Notes: a model not told the origin generated them from the sequence alone. Positions 1 to 6,211 are shown, counted from the first letter of the stretch. The stretch: 23,521 nucleotides of DNA from an uncultured Oscillospiraceae bacterium (GCA_934565655.1 CAKTIE010000023.1:1-23521), one strand, 5' to 3'. Numbers and translations are program-made.

Positions 1-42
1 TCCATGCTTCATCCGCCACAGGCGGCGCATGGTCGCCGCCCC

Positions 43-153
43 ATGAACAAGAACGCACAGGATATCATGATGGGCGCGCCTTCGACCGTCGAGCAGAAGC
101 AGCTGGACGAGCTGCACATCGCCATCGTCGGCGAGGTCGAAAAGGACGACTGA
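43..153 (+). CDS. Small peptide ORF, copy 1 (36 aa), function unknown
   Basis: The ORF encodes an acidic 36-residue peptide beginning MNKNAQDIMMGAP and ending VGEVEKDD. I do not recognise the family. There is no signal peptide, membrane segment or cysteine. No Shine-Dalgarno precedes the ATG, and the frame stays open back to the window edge, so it could also be the C-terminus of a longer protein. An in-frame ATG at 4 is an alternative start. Support for coding comes from copy 2: the three base differences between the copies are all synonymous (Ala GCG/GCA, Leu CTG/CTT, Val GTC/GTG). A strong intrinsic terminator follows the stop. The start is uncertain. Confidence 0.45.
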   Translation: MNKNAQDIMMGAPSTVEQKQLDELHIAIVGEVEKDD

Positions 154-180
154 GGTCGTATCATACTTTGTAACCATAAA

Positions 181-207
181 AAGAAGGGCAGAATTGCCCT
201 TCTTTTT
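181..207 (+). terminator. Intrinsic terminator after peptide copy 1
   Basis: Perfect 10-bp stem AAGAAGGGCA / TGCCCTTCTT with loop GAAT and a following T-run. It lies 27 nt after the copy 1 stop codon. Confidence 0.85.
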
Positions 208-223
208 ATATGGGGAATGCCCT

Positions 224-317
224 CGTTGCGCCGTTCCGATTTCCAGACCCGTTCGGGTGCTGCAAATCGGGGCGCTGCCTTGCGGCTTCCATGCTTCATC
301 CGCCACAGGCGGCGCAT
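224..317 (+). repeat. Two-hairpin structured element upstream of peptide copy 2
   Basis: Hairpin 1 (228-275) is nested: GCGCC/GGCGC, CCGATTT/AAATCGG, CAG/CTG and ACCC-GTTC-GGGT. Hairpin 2 (289-317) is CCATGC, a TTCAT bulge, CCGCC, loop ACA, GGCGG, C, GCATGG. A related element with the same layout but different stem sequences sits at about 634-714 inside another repeat (CAAAATTTCG/CGAAATTTTG, then CCGTGC TTCAT CTGCC TCT GGCAG C GCACGG). Paired positions change together, which argues that folding matters. Hairpin 2 is also present at the start of the window. Whether this is an RNA leader, an ncRNA or a mobile palindromic element is not decided by the sequence. Confidence 0.6.
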
Positions 318-329
318 GGTCGCCGCCCC

Positions 330-440
330 ATGAACAAGAACGCACAGGATATCATGATGGGCGCACCTTCGACCGTCGAGCAGAAGCAGCTTGACGAGCT
401 GCACATCGCCATCGTCGGCGAGGTGGAAAAGGACGACTGA
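330..440 (+). CDS. Small peptide ORF, copy 2 (36 aa), function unknown
   Basis: The peptide is identical in sequence to that of copy 1 at 43-153, with three synonymous codon differences. The frame stays open upstream to an ATG at 210, but that stretch is the hairpin element, so the start is placed at the ATG of the MNKNAQD segment. ATG 291 (leader MLHPPQAAHGRRP) is an alternative. No ribosome-binding site is evident, and the ATG follows closely after stable stems that could hide or regulate initiation. Its terminator differs from that of copy 1. Possible roles (small regulator, leader peptide, peptide precursor) cannot be separated from sequence. Confidence 0.5.
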   Translation: MNKNAQDIMMGAPSTVEQKQLDELHIAIVGEVEKDD

Positions 441-453
441 AACTGAGTTATCG

Positions 454-484
454 AAAAAGGAAGCCCGGAGGGCTTCCTTTTTTT
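454..484 (+). terminator. Intrinsic terminator after peptide copy 2
   Basis: Stem GGAAGCCC (459-466) / GGGCTTCC (470-477) with loop GGA, an A-run before it and seven T's after it. It begins about 14 nt after the stop of copy 2. Confidence 0.85.
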
Positions 485-524
485 GCTGCGCCAAAATCGT
501 CCTTTTATCATTTTCGCAGGGGCC

Positions 525-753
525 AAAGCCTCCCTTGTGTAAAGGGAGGTGGCAACGCGAAGCGTTGACGGAGGGATTGTCAACGGCGGTCAACCCCTCA
601 GTCAGCCTTACGGCTGACAGCTCCTGTTGCGGTGCCCAAAATTTCGCTGCGGCATCAAAGCCGCCGAAATTTTGACCGCTGCCACTCGTTCGCCGTGCTT
701 CATCTGCCTCTGGCAGCGCACGGCTCTCTCCCCCCTTACACAGGGGAGCCTTT
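525..753 (+). repeat. MITE-like palindromic repeat, copy A (interrupted)
   Basis: The left end AAAGCCTCCCTTGTGTAAAG and the right end CCCCTTACACAGGGGAGCC are imperfect inverted ends shared with six other loci in the window. The internal hairpin is CAACGC-GAA-GCGTTG, where other copies have CACGGC-GTAA-GCCGTG, a compensatory change. About 90 bp is inserted in the right-hand hairpin, apparently between two GCTC tetramers. The insert carries the two-hairpin element (CAAAATTTCG/CGAAATTTTG at about 640-675, and the TTCAT-bulge hairpin at about 692-717). This accounts for the gap from 485 to 799; I see no gene in it. Confidence 0.75.
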
Positions 754-777
754 ATAAATGCGCTCCCGCAACACGGT

Positions 778-805
778 GGGCCGTCGGGGACGCCCGCCCC
801 TACGG
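778..805 (+). repeat. REP-like repeat (GGCCGTCGGGGACGCC family)
   Basis: GC-rich palindromic unit ending CCCCTACGG, related to units at 1261, 5682, 5742 and 16513. Its CTA at 800-802 supplies the TAG stop codon of the minus-strand gene at 800-967. Confidence 0.7.
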
Positions 806-967
806 TTTCCGCTCCGTCCAATACCCGCATGCTTTTTCATTCTCGTCCCGCTTTTTCAGCCGCGGCTTCACGCAATGGCCGTAATGCAGCGGCAAATATC
901 TCCCTCGCCCATACCGGATGTAGTGCAGGCGGAAATGGGCGCAATTTTTACAGGTTTTTTCTTTCAT
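800..967 (-). CDS. Four-cysteine mini-protein, module 1 (55 aa)
   Basis: This 55-residue basic protein has cysteines at 6, 9, 32 and 47, that is C-x2-C-x22-C-x14-C. It shares KTC-x2-C-x-HFR-x2-HY, GHCV-x-PRLK-x-R and AC with the protein at 12415-12591, with identical cysteine spacing. The pattern suggests a metal-binding (probably zinc) knuckle; that is inference. It contains no signal or membrane segment and is likely cytoplasmic. The ATG is at 967, and the ribosome-binding site is weak (AGTAGG). A consensus-like promoter lies at 1007-1035, divergent from an XRE regulator gene, and two ACACC-N4-GGTGT operators sit in the shared region. The stop codon lies within a REP-like repeat. Proteins of this look occur in other gut Clostridia as hypothetical proteins, to my recollection; no function is known to me. 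Confidence 0.8.
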   Translation of the reverse strand: MKEKTCKNCAHFRLHYIRYGRGRYLPLHYGHCVKPRLKKRDENEKACGYWTERKP

Positions 968-979
968 ATAACCTACTTG

Positions 980-995
980 GACACCGTTCGGTGTC
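980..995. promoter_or_regulatory. Operator 1 of XRE module 1
   Basis: Perfect inverted repeat GACACCG TT CGGTGTC. It shares the core ACACC-N4-GGTGT with the operator at 1009-1028. The centres are 31 bp apart, about three helical turns, so dimers could bind the same face. It lies just downstream of the predicted start of the leftward transcript. Confidence 0.7.
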
Positions 996-1006
996 TATTC
1001 AAAAGA

Positions 1007-1035
1007 ATTGTACACCATTTGGTGTACACTGTCAA
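1007..1035 (-). promoter_or_regulatory. Promoter of the module 1 mini-protein
   Basis: Read leftward: -35 TTGACA (1035-1030), a 17-nt spacer and -10 TACAAT (1012-1007). The spacer is almost wholly occupied by operator 2, so a bound XRE dimer should block RNA polymerase. A rightward promoter for the regulator is less clear (TTGTAC at 1008, GTCAAT at 1031). Confidence 0.75.
1009..1028. promoter_or_regulatory. Operator 2 of XRE module 1
   Basis: Perfect inverted repeat TGTACACC ATTT GGTGTACA, lying between the -35 and -10 of the leftward promoter and 25 nt before the regulator's start codon. It is the expected binding site of the XRE protein encoded next to it; this is inferred from position and symmetry. 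Confidence 0.75.
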
Positions 1036-1052
1036 TACAAGGAGGGATGTCT

Positions 1053-1244
1053 ATGTATCAACGCATCCGTGACCTGCGGGAGGACGCCGACCTGAGCCAG
1101 CGGCAGCTGGCGGAGCTTCTGCACATGCACAAGACCACCTACGCCCGCTATGAATCCGGCGAGCGGGAGATCCCGCTGAACATCGCCATCCTGCTGGCGA
1201 AGCATTACCGGGTGTCCCTGGATTATCTGGCGGGGCTGAAATAA
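1053..1244 (+). CDS. XRE-family HTH regulator, module 1 (63 aa)
   Basis: The protein is essentially one HTH_3 (Cro/CI-type) domain: RIRDLREDADLSQRQLAELL carries helices 1-2, followed by the recognition helix region TTYARYESGE and then the conserved IPLNIAILLAKHYRVSLDYL. The start is set by AAGGAGG at 1039-1045, 7 nt before ATG 1053; ATG 1047 is too close. It has no sensor domain, so any signal must act on the DNA-binding domain or through a partner. It is divergent from the four-cysteine protein at 800-967 across two palindromic operators, suggesting repression of both genes. Its paralogue is at 12128-12331. Confidence 0.9.
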   Translation: MYQRIRDLREDADLSQRQLAELLHMHKTTYARYESGEREIPLNIAILLAKHYRVSLDYLAGLK

Positions 1245-1260
1245 CATCGTCCATTGCACG

Positions 1261-1292
1261 GCGGGCCGTCGGGGACGCCGGCCCCTACGGAG
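1261..1292 (+). repeat. REP-like repeat (GGCCGTCGGGGACGCC family)
   Basis: GC-rich palindromic unit ending CCCCTACGGAG, immediately downstream of the XRE gene. It is the same family as the units at 778 and (inverted) at 5682 and 16513. Confidence 0.7.
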
Positions 1293-1354
1293 TTCTACCG
1301 TACACCTGCCCCTACCCGCCGCCCTCTATGCACAACCGGCGCACCATTTCCCTA

Positions 1355-1383
1355 TTGCGCTCACCCCGGCCCTGTGCTACAAT
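1355..1383 (+). promoter_or_regulatory. Promoter of nadE
   Basis: -35 TTGCGC, a 17-nt spacer and -10 TACAAT, ending 30 nt before the nadE start codon. Confidence 0.65.
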
Positions 1384-1413
1384 AAACCAAATTTGAACAA
1401 GGAGGGTCTCTCC

Positions 1414-2196
1414 ATGGAATTCAACGTACAATTACAGCTTGCCGGACTGCTGGAATGGATGCACCAGCAGATGGCCGCCTGCTACGGCAAGACTGCCGTC
1501 ATCGGCATCTCCGGCGGTAAGGACAGTTCCACCGTGGCCGCGCTGGCCGTGGCCGCCTACGGCAAGGAGAACGTCATGGGCGTGCTGATGCCCGACGGCG
1601 TACAGCCGGATATCGACTACTCCAACGGTCTGGTGGACGTGCTGGGCATTCCCCATGTGACCATCAACATCCATGACGCCGTGCAGGGCGTGGTGAAGGA
1701 GATGGAGCGGGTGGGCCTGACCCCCAGCCGCCAGACGCTGGTGAACCTGCCCAGCCGCGTCCGCATGGCCACCCTGTACGCCGTGGCCCAGACAGTGGAG
1801 CAGGGCATCGTCATCAACACCAGCAACCTCAGCGAGGACTGGGTGGGCTACTGCACCATTTACGGCGACAGCGCCGGCGCCTTCTCCCCCCTGGGCATGT
1901 ACACCACCGAGGAGGTCATTGCCCTGGGCCGTGCGCTGGGCCTGCCGGAGAAGTTCCTCATCAAGCCGCCGTCCGACGGTCTGACCGGCCTCACCGACGA
2001 GGACAATCTGGGCTTCACCTATCACGCCGTCAACGAGTACATCCGCCGCGGCGTGGTGGACGAGAAGATCAAGGCGGACATCGACCGCAAGCACGCCGCC
2101 AGCCGCTTCAAGTTCCAGACCCTGCCGGTGTATCAGAACGGACTGCCCATCGTGCTGGAGGAGCCCACGGACTACTACAACCCCAACAAGAAGTGA
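1414..2196 (+). CDS. nadE: NH3-dependent NAD+ synthetase NadE (260 aa)
   Basis: This enzyme amidates nicotinic acid adenine dinucleotide to NAD+ with ATP and ammonia, the last step of NAD synthesis. The P-loop-like pyrophosphatase motif SGGKDSS is at residues 33-39. The family signature region NTSNLSEDWVGYCTIYGDSAGAF and the C-terminal RKHAASRFKFQ are present. At 260 residues it is the short, synthetase-only form without a glutaminase domain, so it depends on free ammonia. The start is set by AAGGAGGG 8 nt before ATG 1414; an upstream in-frame ATG at 1393 lacks a ribosome-binding site. It appears monocistronic: it has its own promoter, and a new promoter and T-box leader for glyS follow it. 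Confidence 0.95.
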   Translation: MEFNVQLQLAGLLEWMHQQMAACYGKTAVIGISGGKDSSTVAALAVAAYGKENVMGVLMPDGVQPDIDYSNGLVDVLGIPHVTINIHDAVQGVVKEMERVGLTPSRQTLVNLPSRVRMATLYAVAQTVEQGIVINTSNLSEDWVGYCTIYGDSAGAFSPLGMYTTEEVIALGRALGLPEKFLIKPPSDGLTGLTDEDNLGFTYHAVNEYIRRGVVDEKIKADIDRKHAASRFKFQTLPVYQNGLPIVLEEPTDYYNPNKK

Positions 2197-2230
2197 GCAG
2201 CAGCGCCTGCGGGAAAAACGGTAAAATTTC

Positions 2231-2259
2231 TTGACACCTGCCGGAAAACGTGCTATTCT
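2231..2259 (+). promoter_or_regulatory. Promoter of the glyS T-box transcript
   Basis: -35 TTGACA, a 17-nt spacer and -10 TATTCT. Transcription should start near 2266 and run through the T-box leader. Confidence 0.8.
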
Positions 2260-2265
2260 AGGCAA

Positions 2266-2430
2266 AGTTACAGGCGATGAAGGGCGTGGCTGCCCGGAGC
2301 CGCGGGAGGAAATGCCCGCCGGACGCCCCGTTACCGGCAATAAGAGTGTGGATGCTTCCAAATTCAGGTGGAACCACGGACTATTTGTTTAGTTCGCCCT
2401 GAGTCCTTACAAGGGACTCAGGGCGTTTTT
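2266..2430 (+). promoter_or_regulatory. T-box riboswitch (glycine) controlling glyS
   Basis: The leader has the conserved opening GCGATGA (2274-2280), the T-box sequence AATTCAGGTGGAACCACGG (2361-2379) and a strong terminator (2395-2430). Uncharged tRNA-Gly would pair with the T-box bulge and favour the antiterminator, allowing glyS transcription. Glycine specificity is inferred from the downstream gene; GGC at 2336-2338 is a candidate specifier. The Stem I region appears compact (GGGCGT/ACGCCC enclosing two small hairpins), and I do not see the usual AGTA-type bulge. Confidence 0.85.
2395..2430 (+). terminator. T-box leader terminator
   Basis: 12-bp stem CGCCCTGAGTCC / GGACTCAGGGCG with loop TTACAAG, followed by TTTTT. 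It competes with the antiterminator formed by the T-box sequence. Confidence 0.9.
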
Positions 2431-2434
2431 ATAT

Positions 2435-2564
2435 TACTTGGAAAACGTTGTTTTCCAAGTAGAGACTCGCATTTATCGCAGCACCTACGGTGCTTTGGTC
2501 GATGCGAGAGCTCCCGTTGGTCGCTTCTATGGTGTTTTTGCCACGGATAAACCGCGGCAAAAAC
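2435..2564 (+). repeat. Three-hairpin structured intergenic element, copy 1
   Basis: Hairpin a is TACTTGGAAAAC GTT GTTTTCCAAGTA (2435-2461). Hairpin b is CTCGCAT (2466) / ATGCGAG (2502) enclosing AGCACC-TAC-GGTGCT. Hairpin c is GTTTTTGCC / GGCAAAAAC (2534-2564) with a 13-nt loop ACGGATAAACCGC. A similar layout lies between gyrB and gyrA (22170-22307) with different stem sequences but a similar 13-nt loop. It sits between the T-box terminator and the glyS ribosome-binding site, so it is part of the 5' UTR after antitermination. Confidence 0.6.
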
Positions 2565-2622
2565 CGATTTAAATATAAGTAGCCGAGAAGGAATCATAAT
2601 AACAAATAAAGGAGATATCGAC

Positions 2623-4044
2623 ATGAAAAACACCGAAAAGACCATGGATAAGATCGTGGCGCTGTGCAAAAACCGCGGCATCATCTTCGCAGGCTCCGAG
2701 ATCTACGGCGGCCTGGCCAACACCTGGGACTACGGCCCCCTTGGCGTGGAGCTGAAGAACAACATCAAGAAGGCCTGGTGGAAGAAGTTCGTCCAGGAGA
2801 ACCCCTATAACGTGGGCCAGGACGCCGCCATCCTCATGAACCCCCAGACCTGGGTGGCCAGCGGCCATCTGGCAGGCTTCTCCGATCCTCTGATGGACTG
2901 CAAGGAGTGCAAGGAGCGCTTCCGCGCCGACAAGCTGATCGAGGAGTGGTGCCAGCAGAACGGCTTTGAGCTGCCCAAGCCCATCGACGCCTTCTCCCAG
3001 CAGGAGATGAAGGACTTCGTGGAGGAGAAGAACATCCCCTGCCCCAGCTGCGGCAAGCATAACTTCACCGACATCCGCCAGTTCAACCTGATGTTCAAGA
3101 CCTTCCAGGGCGTTACCGAGGATGCCAAGAACACCGTGTACCTCCGTCCCGAGACGGCCCAGGGCATCTTCACCAACTTCGTCAACACCCAGCGCACCAC
3201 CCGCCGCAAGCTGCCCTTCGGCGTGTGCCAGATCGGCAAGTCCTTCCGCAACGAGATCACCCCGGGCAACTTCATCTTCCGCGTCCGCGAGTTCGAGCAG
3301 ATGGAGCTGGAGTTCTTCTGCAAGCCCGGCACCGATCTGGAGTGGTTCAACTACTGGCGCACCTTCTGCCACAACTGGCTGCTGGGCATCGGCCTGAAGG
3401 ACGAGAACCTGCGGCTGCGCGACCACGATCCCGAGGAGCTGTGCTTCTACTCCAAGGCCACCACGGACTTCGAGTTCCTGTTCCCCTTCGGCTGGGGCGA
3501 GCTGTGGGGCGTGGCGGACCGCACCGACTACGACCTGACCCAGCACCAGACCGTGTCCGGCAAGGACCTGACCTACTTCGACCCCGAGACCAACGAGCGC
3601 TACATCCCCTACGTGGTGGAGCCGTCTCTGGGCGTGGAGCGCAGCGTGCTGGCCGTGCTGGTGGACGCCTATGACGAGGAGGTCGTGGACGAGGCCAAGA
3701 ACGACGTCCGCGTGGTGCTGCACCTGCATCCGGCGCTGGCGCCCTACAAGGCCGCCATCCTGCCCCTCAGCAAGAAGCTCAGCGAGCCTGCCCGCAAGAT
3801 CTACGAGGAGCTCAGCAAGGAGTGGATGATCGACTTCGACGAGACCGGCTCCATCGGCAAGCGCTACCGCCGCGAGGACGAGGTGGGCACCCCCTACTGC
3901 ATCACCGTGGACTTCGACACCGTGGGCGACGCGGAGAAGGCCGGCGACAACTGCGTCACCGTCCGCGAGCGCGACTCCATGGAGCAGGTGCGCATCCCCA
4001 TCAGCGAGCTGAAGGCGTATCTGGCGGAGAAGCTGGCGTATTAA
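2623..4044 (+). CDS. glyS: Glycyl-tRNA synthetase, single-chain class II (473 aa)
   Basis: It charges tRNA-Gly with glycine in the cytoplasm. This is the alpha2-type, eukaryote-like enzyme rather than the alpha2beta2 form made by glyQ and glyS in B. subtilis. Visible motifs are the N-terminal [17 protein letters not shown], class II motif 2 around [19 protein letters not shown] and motif 3 around [16 protein letters not shown]-terminal anticodon-binding domain runs from about residue 365 ([19 protein letters not shown]). A CPSCGK zinc-knuckle-like segment lies in the insertion region. The start is placed by AAAGGAGA 7 nt before the ATG. Expression is expected to follow tRNA-Gly charging through the upstream T-box. 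Confidence 0.97.
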   Translation: MKNTEKTMDKIVALCKNRGIIFAGSEIYGGLANTWDYGPLGVELKNNIKKAWWKKFVQENPYNVGQDAAILMNPQTWVASGHLAGFSDPLMDCKECKERFRADKLIEEWCQQNGFELPKPIDAFSQQEMKDFVEEKNIPCPSCGKHNFTDIRQFNLMFKTFQGVTEDAKNTVYLRPETAQGIFTNFVNTQRTTRRKLPFGVCQIGKSFRNEITPGNFIFRVREFEQMELEFFCKPGTDLEWFNYWRTFCHNWLLGIGLKDENLRLRDHDPEELCFYSKATTDFEFLFPFGWGELWGVADRTDYDLTQHQTVSGKDLTYFDPETNERYIPYVVEPSLGVERSVLAVLVDAYDEEVVDEAKNDVRVVLHLHPALAPYKAAILPLSKKLSEPARKIYEELSKEWMIDFDETGSIGKRYRREDEVGTPYCITVDFDTVGDAEKAGDNCVTVRERDSMEQVRIPISELKAYLAEKLAY

Positions 4045-4102
4045 AAAGGCTGGCGCAAAATCTGACGATTTCATTGCCAAAAAGGATAAGGAAAACTTTC
4101 GC

Positions 4103-4131
4103 AAAGCCTCCCCTTACACAGGGGAGGCTTT
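4103..4131. terminator. Solo MITE-end hairpin after glyS
   Basis: Perfect hairpin AAAGCCTCCCC TTACACA GGGGAGGCTTT. It matches the terminal hairpins of the MITE-like family with the internal part missing, and looks like a deletion derivative now acting as a hairpin downstream of glyS. Confidence 0.7.
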
Positions 4132-4138
4132 CATGAAA

Positions 4139-4166
4139 AAAAGAGCGGACGCATGTCCGCTCTTTT
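4139..4166. terminator. Bidirectional terminator between glyS and the MATE gene
   Basis: Perfect 12-bp stem AAAAGAGCGGAC GCAT GTCCGCTCTTTT with A- and T-tracts on either side. It lies 11 nt beyond the stop of the convergent MATE gene and serves both directions. Confidence 0.9.
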
Positions 4167-4177
4167 CTTATCCTCCT

Positions 4178-5578
4178 TCACCCGATCAGGCTCTCCTGAC
4201 CGCCGTCGTTGGTCCCGTGCTCCGGGATTTTGGCGATCAGCGTCCGGTACAGCCGCCGGAAGAAGGCCAGCGTCACGAACAGCGACGCGATCTCCGCCAG
4301 GGGGAAGCTCCACCACACCAGATCGTCGCTGCCGATGGTCTGGCCGTACCGGGCCAGCACATAGGCGATGGGGATCAGGAACACCAGCTGCCGCACGATG
4401 GAGGTGATCATGGAGTACATGGACTTGCCCAGCGCCTGGAAGGAGCCGCCCAACGCGATGCAGGCGCCGGCGATCCAGAAGCTGAGGGAGATGATCCGCA
4501 GGGCGGGGATGCCCACCGTCAGCATGGTGTCGGTGGCGTCGAAGATCTTCAGCAGCGTGCCGGGGATGGCCAGAAACAGCGCCATGCCCGCCAGCATGAT
4601 GATGGAGGCATAGATGGCGCTGCGCTTGATGGCCTCCACCATGCGGGCGCGGTTCTGCGCGCCGTAGTTATAGGCGATGATGGGCACCACGCCGTTGTTC
4701 AGACCGAACACCGGCATGAAGATGAAGGAATTCAGCTTGAAGTAGATGCCGAAGGCAGTGGCCGCCGTCTCGTGGGCGGAGTGATAGGTGATGAGGATCT
4801 TGTTCATCAGGAAGGTCATGATGGAGCCAATGGCCATCATGATGACGCTGGGCAGGCCGATGGCGTAGATGCTGCCGATGAGCCGCCAGTCAGGCCGGAA
4901 GCCCCGGATGCGCAGGGTGATGTCCTTGTTCTTCTTCACGTTGAAGTAGGCCGCCAGCGACATGCCGCAGATCTGGCCGATGACCGTGGCGATGGCCGCG
5001 CCTGCTACGCCCATGTCGAACACGAAGATGAACACCGGGTCAAGGATAATGTTGATGATGGCGCCCAGACCCTGGGTGTACATGCTCAGCAGCGAGCGGC
5101 CCGTGCCCTGGAGCAGGCGCTCCAGCATGATCTGGCCGAACAGGGCGAAGGAGCCGCCCATGACGATGTGGAGGTACTGCTCGCCCATGGCGATGATCTC
5201 CTCCACCTGGGTCTGGGAGCGGAGGAACGCTCCGGCGCAGGTCAGGCCCAGCACGCAGCTGAGGGCAAAGCCAACAAACGCCAGAAACAGGCCGTTCACC
5301 GCCACACGGTCAGCCCGCTCCTGCTCGCCTGCGCCCAGCGCCCGGCCCATCAGGGCGTTGACGCCCACCGCCGTACCGGCGCCCAGGGCGATCATCAGGT
5401 TCTGGGCCGGGAAGGCCAGGGACACGGCGGTCAGCGACGCCTCGCTGACCCAGCTGACGAACACGCTGTCCACGATGTTGTACAGGGCCTGCACCAGCAT
5501 GGAGGCGATGATGGGAAGAGACATATTCCAGATGAGCTTGGAAATGGGCATAACGCCCAGTTTGTTTTCTGCTGCCAT
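4178..5578 (-). CDS. MATE-family multidrug/toxin efflux transporter (466 aa)
   Basis: This is an integral membrane antiporter of the MATE superfamily. The length and repeated hydrophobic segments fit twelve transmembrane helices in two halves. Typical segments are ISKLIWNMSLPIIASMLVQALYNIVDS near the N-terminus, ERLLQGTGRS, and PVFGLNNGVVPIIAYNYGAQNR at the start of the second half, the hallmark of NorM/MepA-like members. It would export cationic compounds using a Na+ or H+ gradient; the substrate cannot be told from sequence. The ATG follows AAAGGAA on the minus strand. It is a single gene with its own promoter at 5623-5651 and shares a terminator with glyS. Confidence 0.93.
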   Translation of the reverse strand: MAAENKLGVMPISKLIWNMSLPIIASMLVQALYNIVDSVFVSWVSEASLTAVSLAFPAQNLMIALGAGTAVGVNALMGRALGAGEQERADRVAVNGLFLAFVGFALSCVLGLTCAGAFLRSQTQVEEIIAMGEQYLHIVMGGSFALFGQIMLERLLQGTGRSLLSMYTQGLGAIINIILDPVFIFVFDMGVAGAAIATVIGQICGMSLAAYFNVKKNKDITLRIRGFRPDWRLIGSIYAIGLPSVIMMAIGSIMTFLMNKILITYHSAHETAATAFGIYFKLNSFIFMPVFGLNNGVVPIIAYNYGAQNRARMVEAIKRSAIYASIIMLAGMALFLAIPGTLLKIFDATDTMLTVGIPALRIISLSFWIAGACIALGGSFQALGKSMYSMITSIVRQLVFLIPIAYVLARYGQTIGSDDLVWWSFPLAEIASLFVTLAFFRRLYRTLIAKIPEHGTNDGGQESLIG

Positions 5579-5622
5579 GATAAGGGTTCCTTTCTGTTCC
5601 GTGAATTGCTCAGTAAATTATT

Positions 5623-5651
5623 ATGATACTACGAAGACGGAAGAAATGCAA
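5623..5651 (-). promoter_or_regulatory. Promoter of the MATE gene
   Basis: Read leftward: -35 TTGCAT (5651-5646), a 17-nt spacer and -10 TATCAT (5628-5623), 45 nt upstream of the start codon. Confidence 0.65.
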
Positions 5652-5681
5652 GGGGGAGACAGATTGCCGGTGATCCTTTTT

Positions 5682-5860
5682 CGTAGGGGCCGGCGTCCCC
5701 GACGGCCCGCCGGTTTACCGAAACATTTCCGTAAGGGGAACGGGGCGTCGGGGACGCCCCCTCTACAAAGCGATATCAAAGGCGCGGCGGGGTGAGGGCA
5801 CCCCGCCCTATGGAGTTCTATTGGCGGCATGCGTAGGGCGGCCTGCCCTCAGGCCGCCGC
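5682..5860. repeat. REP-like repeat cluster upstream of rpmH
   Basis: Three palindromic blocks fill this gap: CGTAGGGGCCGGCGTCCCC (5682-5711, inverted relative to 1261), a shorter GGGGCGTCGGGGACGCCCC unit (5742-5765), and a composite unit (5786-5860). The composite is GCGGGGTGAGGGCACCCCGC, a spacer with AGTTCTA, and GGGCGGCCTGCCCTCAGGCC. The composite recurs at 14960 and 18117. No gene is visible between the MATE promoter and the rpmH promoter. Confidence 0.75.
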
Positions 5861-5925
5861 AAAGATAAATGTATCTGTATCCCCCTCTTGTTTCCACCTT
5901 TCGACAGACACACAATATTTAGTTG

Positions 5926-5955
5926 TTGACAAACCTTACTGTTTTTCTGTATAAT
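5926..5955 (+). promoter_or_regulatory. Promoter of the rpmH operon
   Basis: -35 TTGACA, an 18-nt spacer and -10 TATAAT: both hexamers are perfect consensus, as expected for a ribosomal protein operon. Confidence 0.9.
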
Positions 5956-5961
5956 ATCAGT

Positions 5962-6016
5962 TGCGCGTTTGCGCATTTTTCCAAGTCGACTGCGGCGGAC
6001 TTGCGTCCGCTGTCGA
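5962..6016 (+). other. Structured 5' UTR of rpmH
   Basis: Two hairpins lie in the 120-nt leader: TGCGC GTTT GCGCA followed by TTTTT (5962-5980), and TCGAC...GCGGAC TTGC GTCCGC T GTCGA (5986-6016). The first resembles a short attenuator. Any regulatory role is inference. Confidence 0.5.
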
Positions 6017-6076
6017 GTACGCACCGCCATGGACACATGTGCGGAGGCGATATTTTGAAGATGGAGGTGTCATGCA

Positions 6077-6211
6077 ATGTTCCGTACCTATCAGCCCAAG
6101 AAGCGCCAGCGCTCCAAGGTACACGGCTTCCGTAAGAGAATGGCTACCAGCAATGGCCGCAAGGTTCTCGCCCGTCGCCGCGCCAAGGGCCGTGCCCGCC
6201 TGACCCACTGA
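6077..6211 (+). CDS. rpmH: 50S ribosomal protein L34 (44 aa)
   Basis: Short, very basic protein that begins [14 protein letters not shown] and continues [20 protein letters not shown], the invariant L34 pattern, at the normal family length. GGAGGTGT ends 6 nt before the ATG. It is the first gene of the rpmH-rnpA-yidD-yidC-khpB block. In B. subtilis the same block is divergent from dnaA; here it points toward dnaA and lies about 9 kb away. A 364-nt gap with a hairpin and a MITE-like repeat separates it from rnpA, so the stoichiometric drop from rpmH to rnpA may be set there. Confidence 0.98.
   Translation: MFRTYQPKKRQRSKVHGFRKRMATSNGRKVLARRRAKGRARLTH

Larger units (their letters stand above)
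1..440 (+). repeat. Tandem direct repeat (about 153 bp unit, 287 bp period)
   Basis: Positions 1-153 and 288-440 are the same sequence apart from three single-base differences. The first copy is cut by the window edge, so the repeat may extend further left. Each unit carries a hairpin (CCATGC TTCAT CCGCC ACA GGCGG C GCATGG) and then a 36-codon ORF. The sequences after the two stop codons are unrelated, and each holds its own terminator. The array may have more copies to the left. Confidence 0.9.

Noticed and set aside
525..753. Possible CRISPR or short-repeat array
   Set aside because: The repeats are palindromic, dispersed, and not separated by regular spacers; no cas genes are present.
9..830. 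Long minus-strand ORF of 273 codons
   Set aside because: It runs through both peptide copies, terminators and repeat hairpins, has low-complexity content and no ribosome-binding site; it is a shadow of GC-rich repeats.
2569..4104. 511-codon minus-strand ORF opposite glyS
   Set aside because: It is antisense to a clear glycyl-tRNA synthetase and has no recognisable motif.
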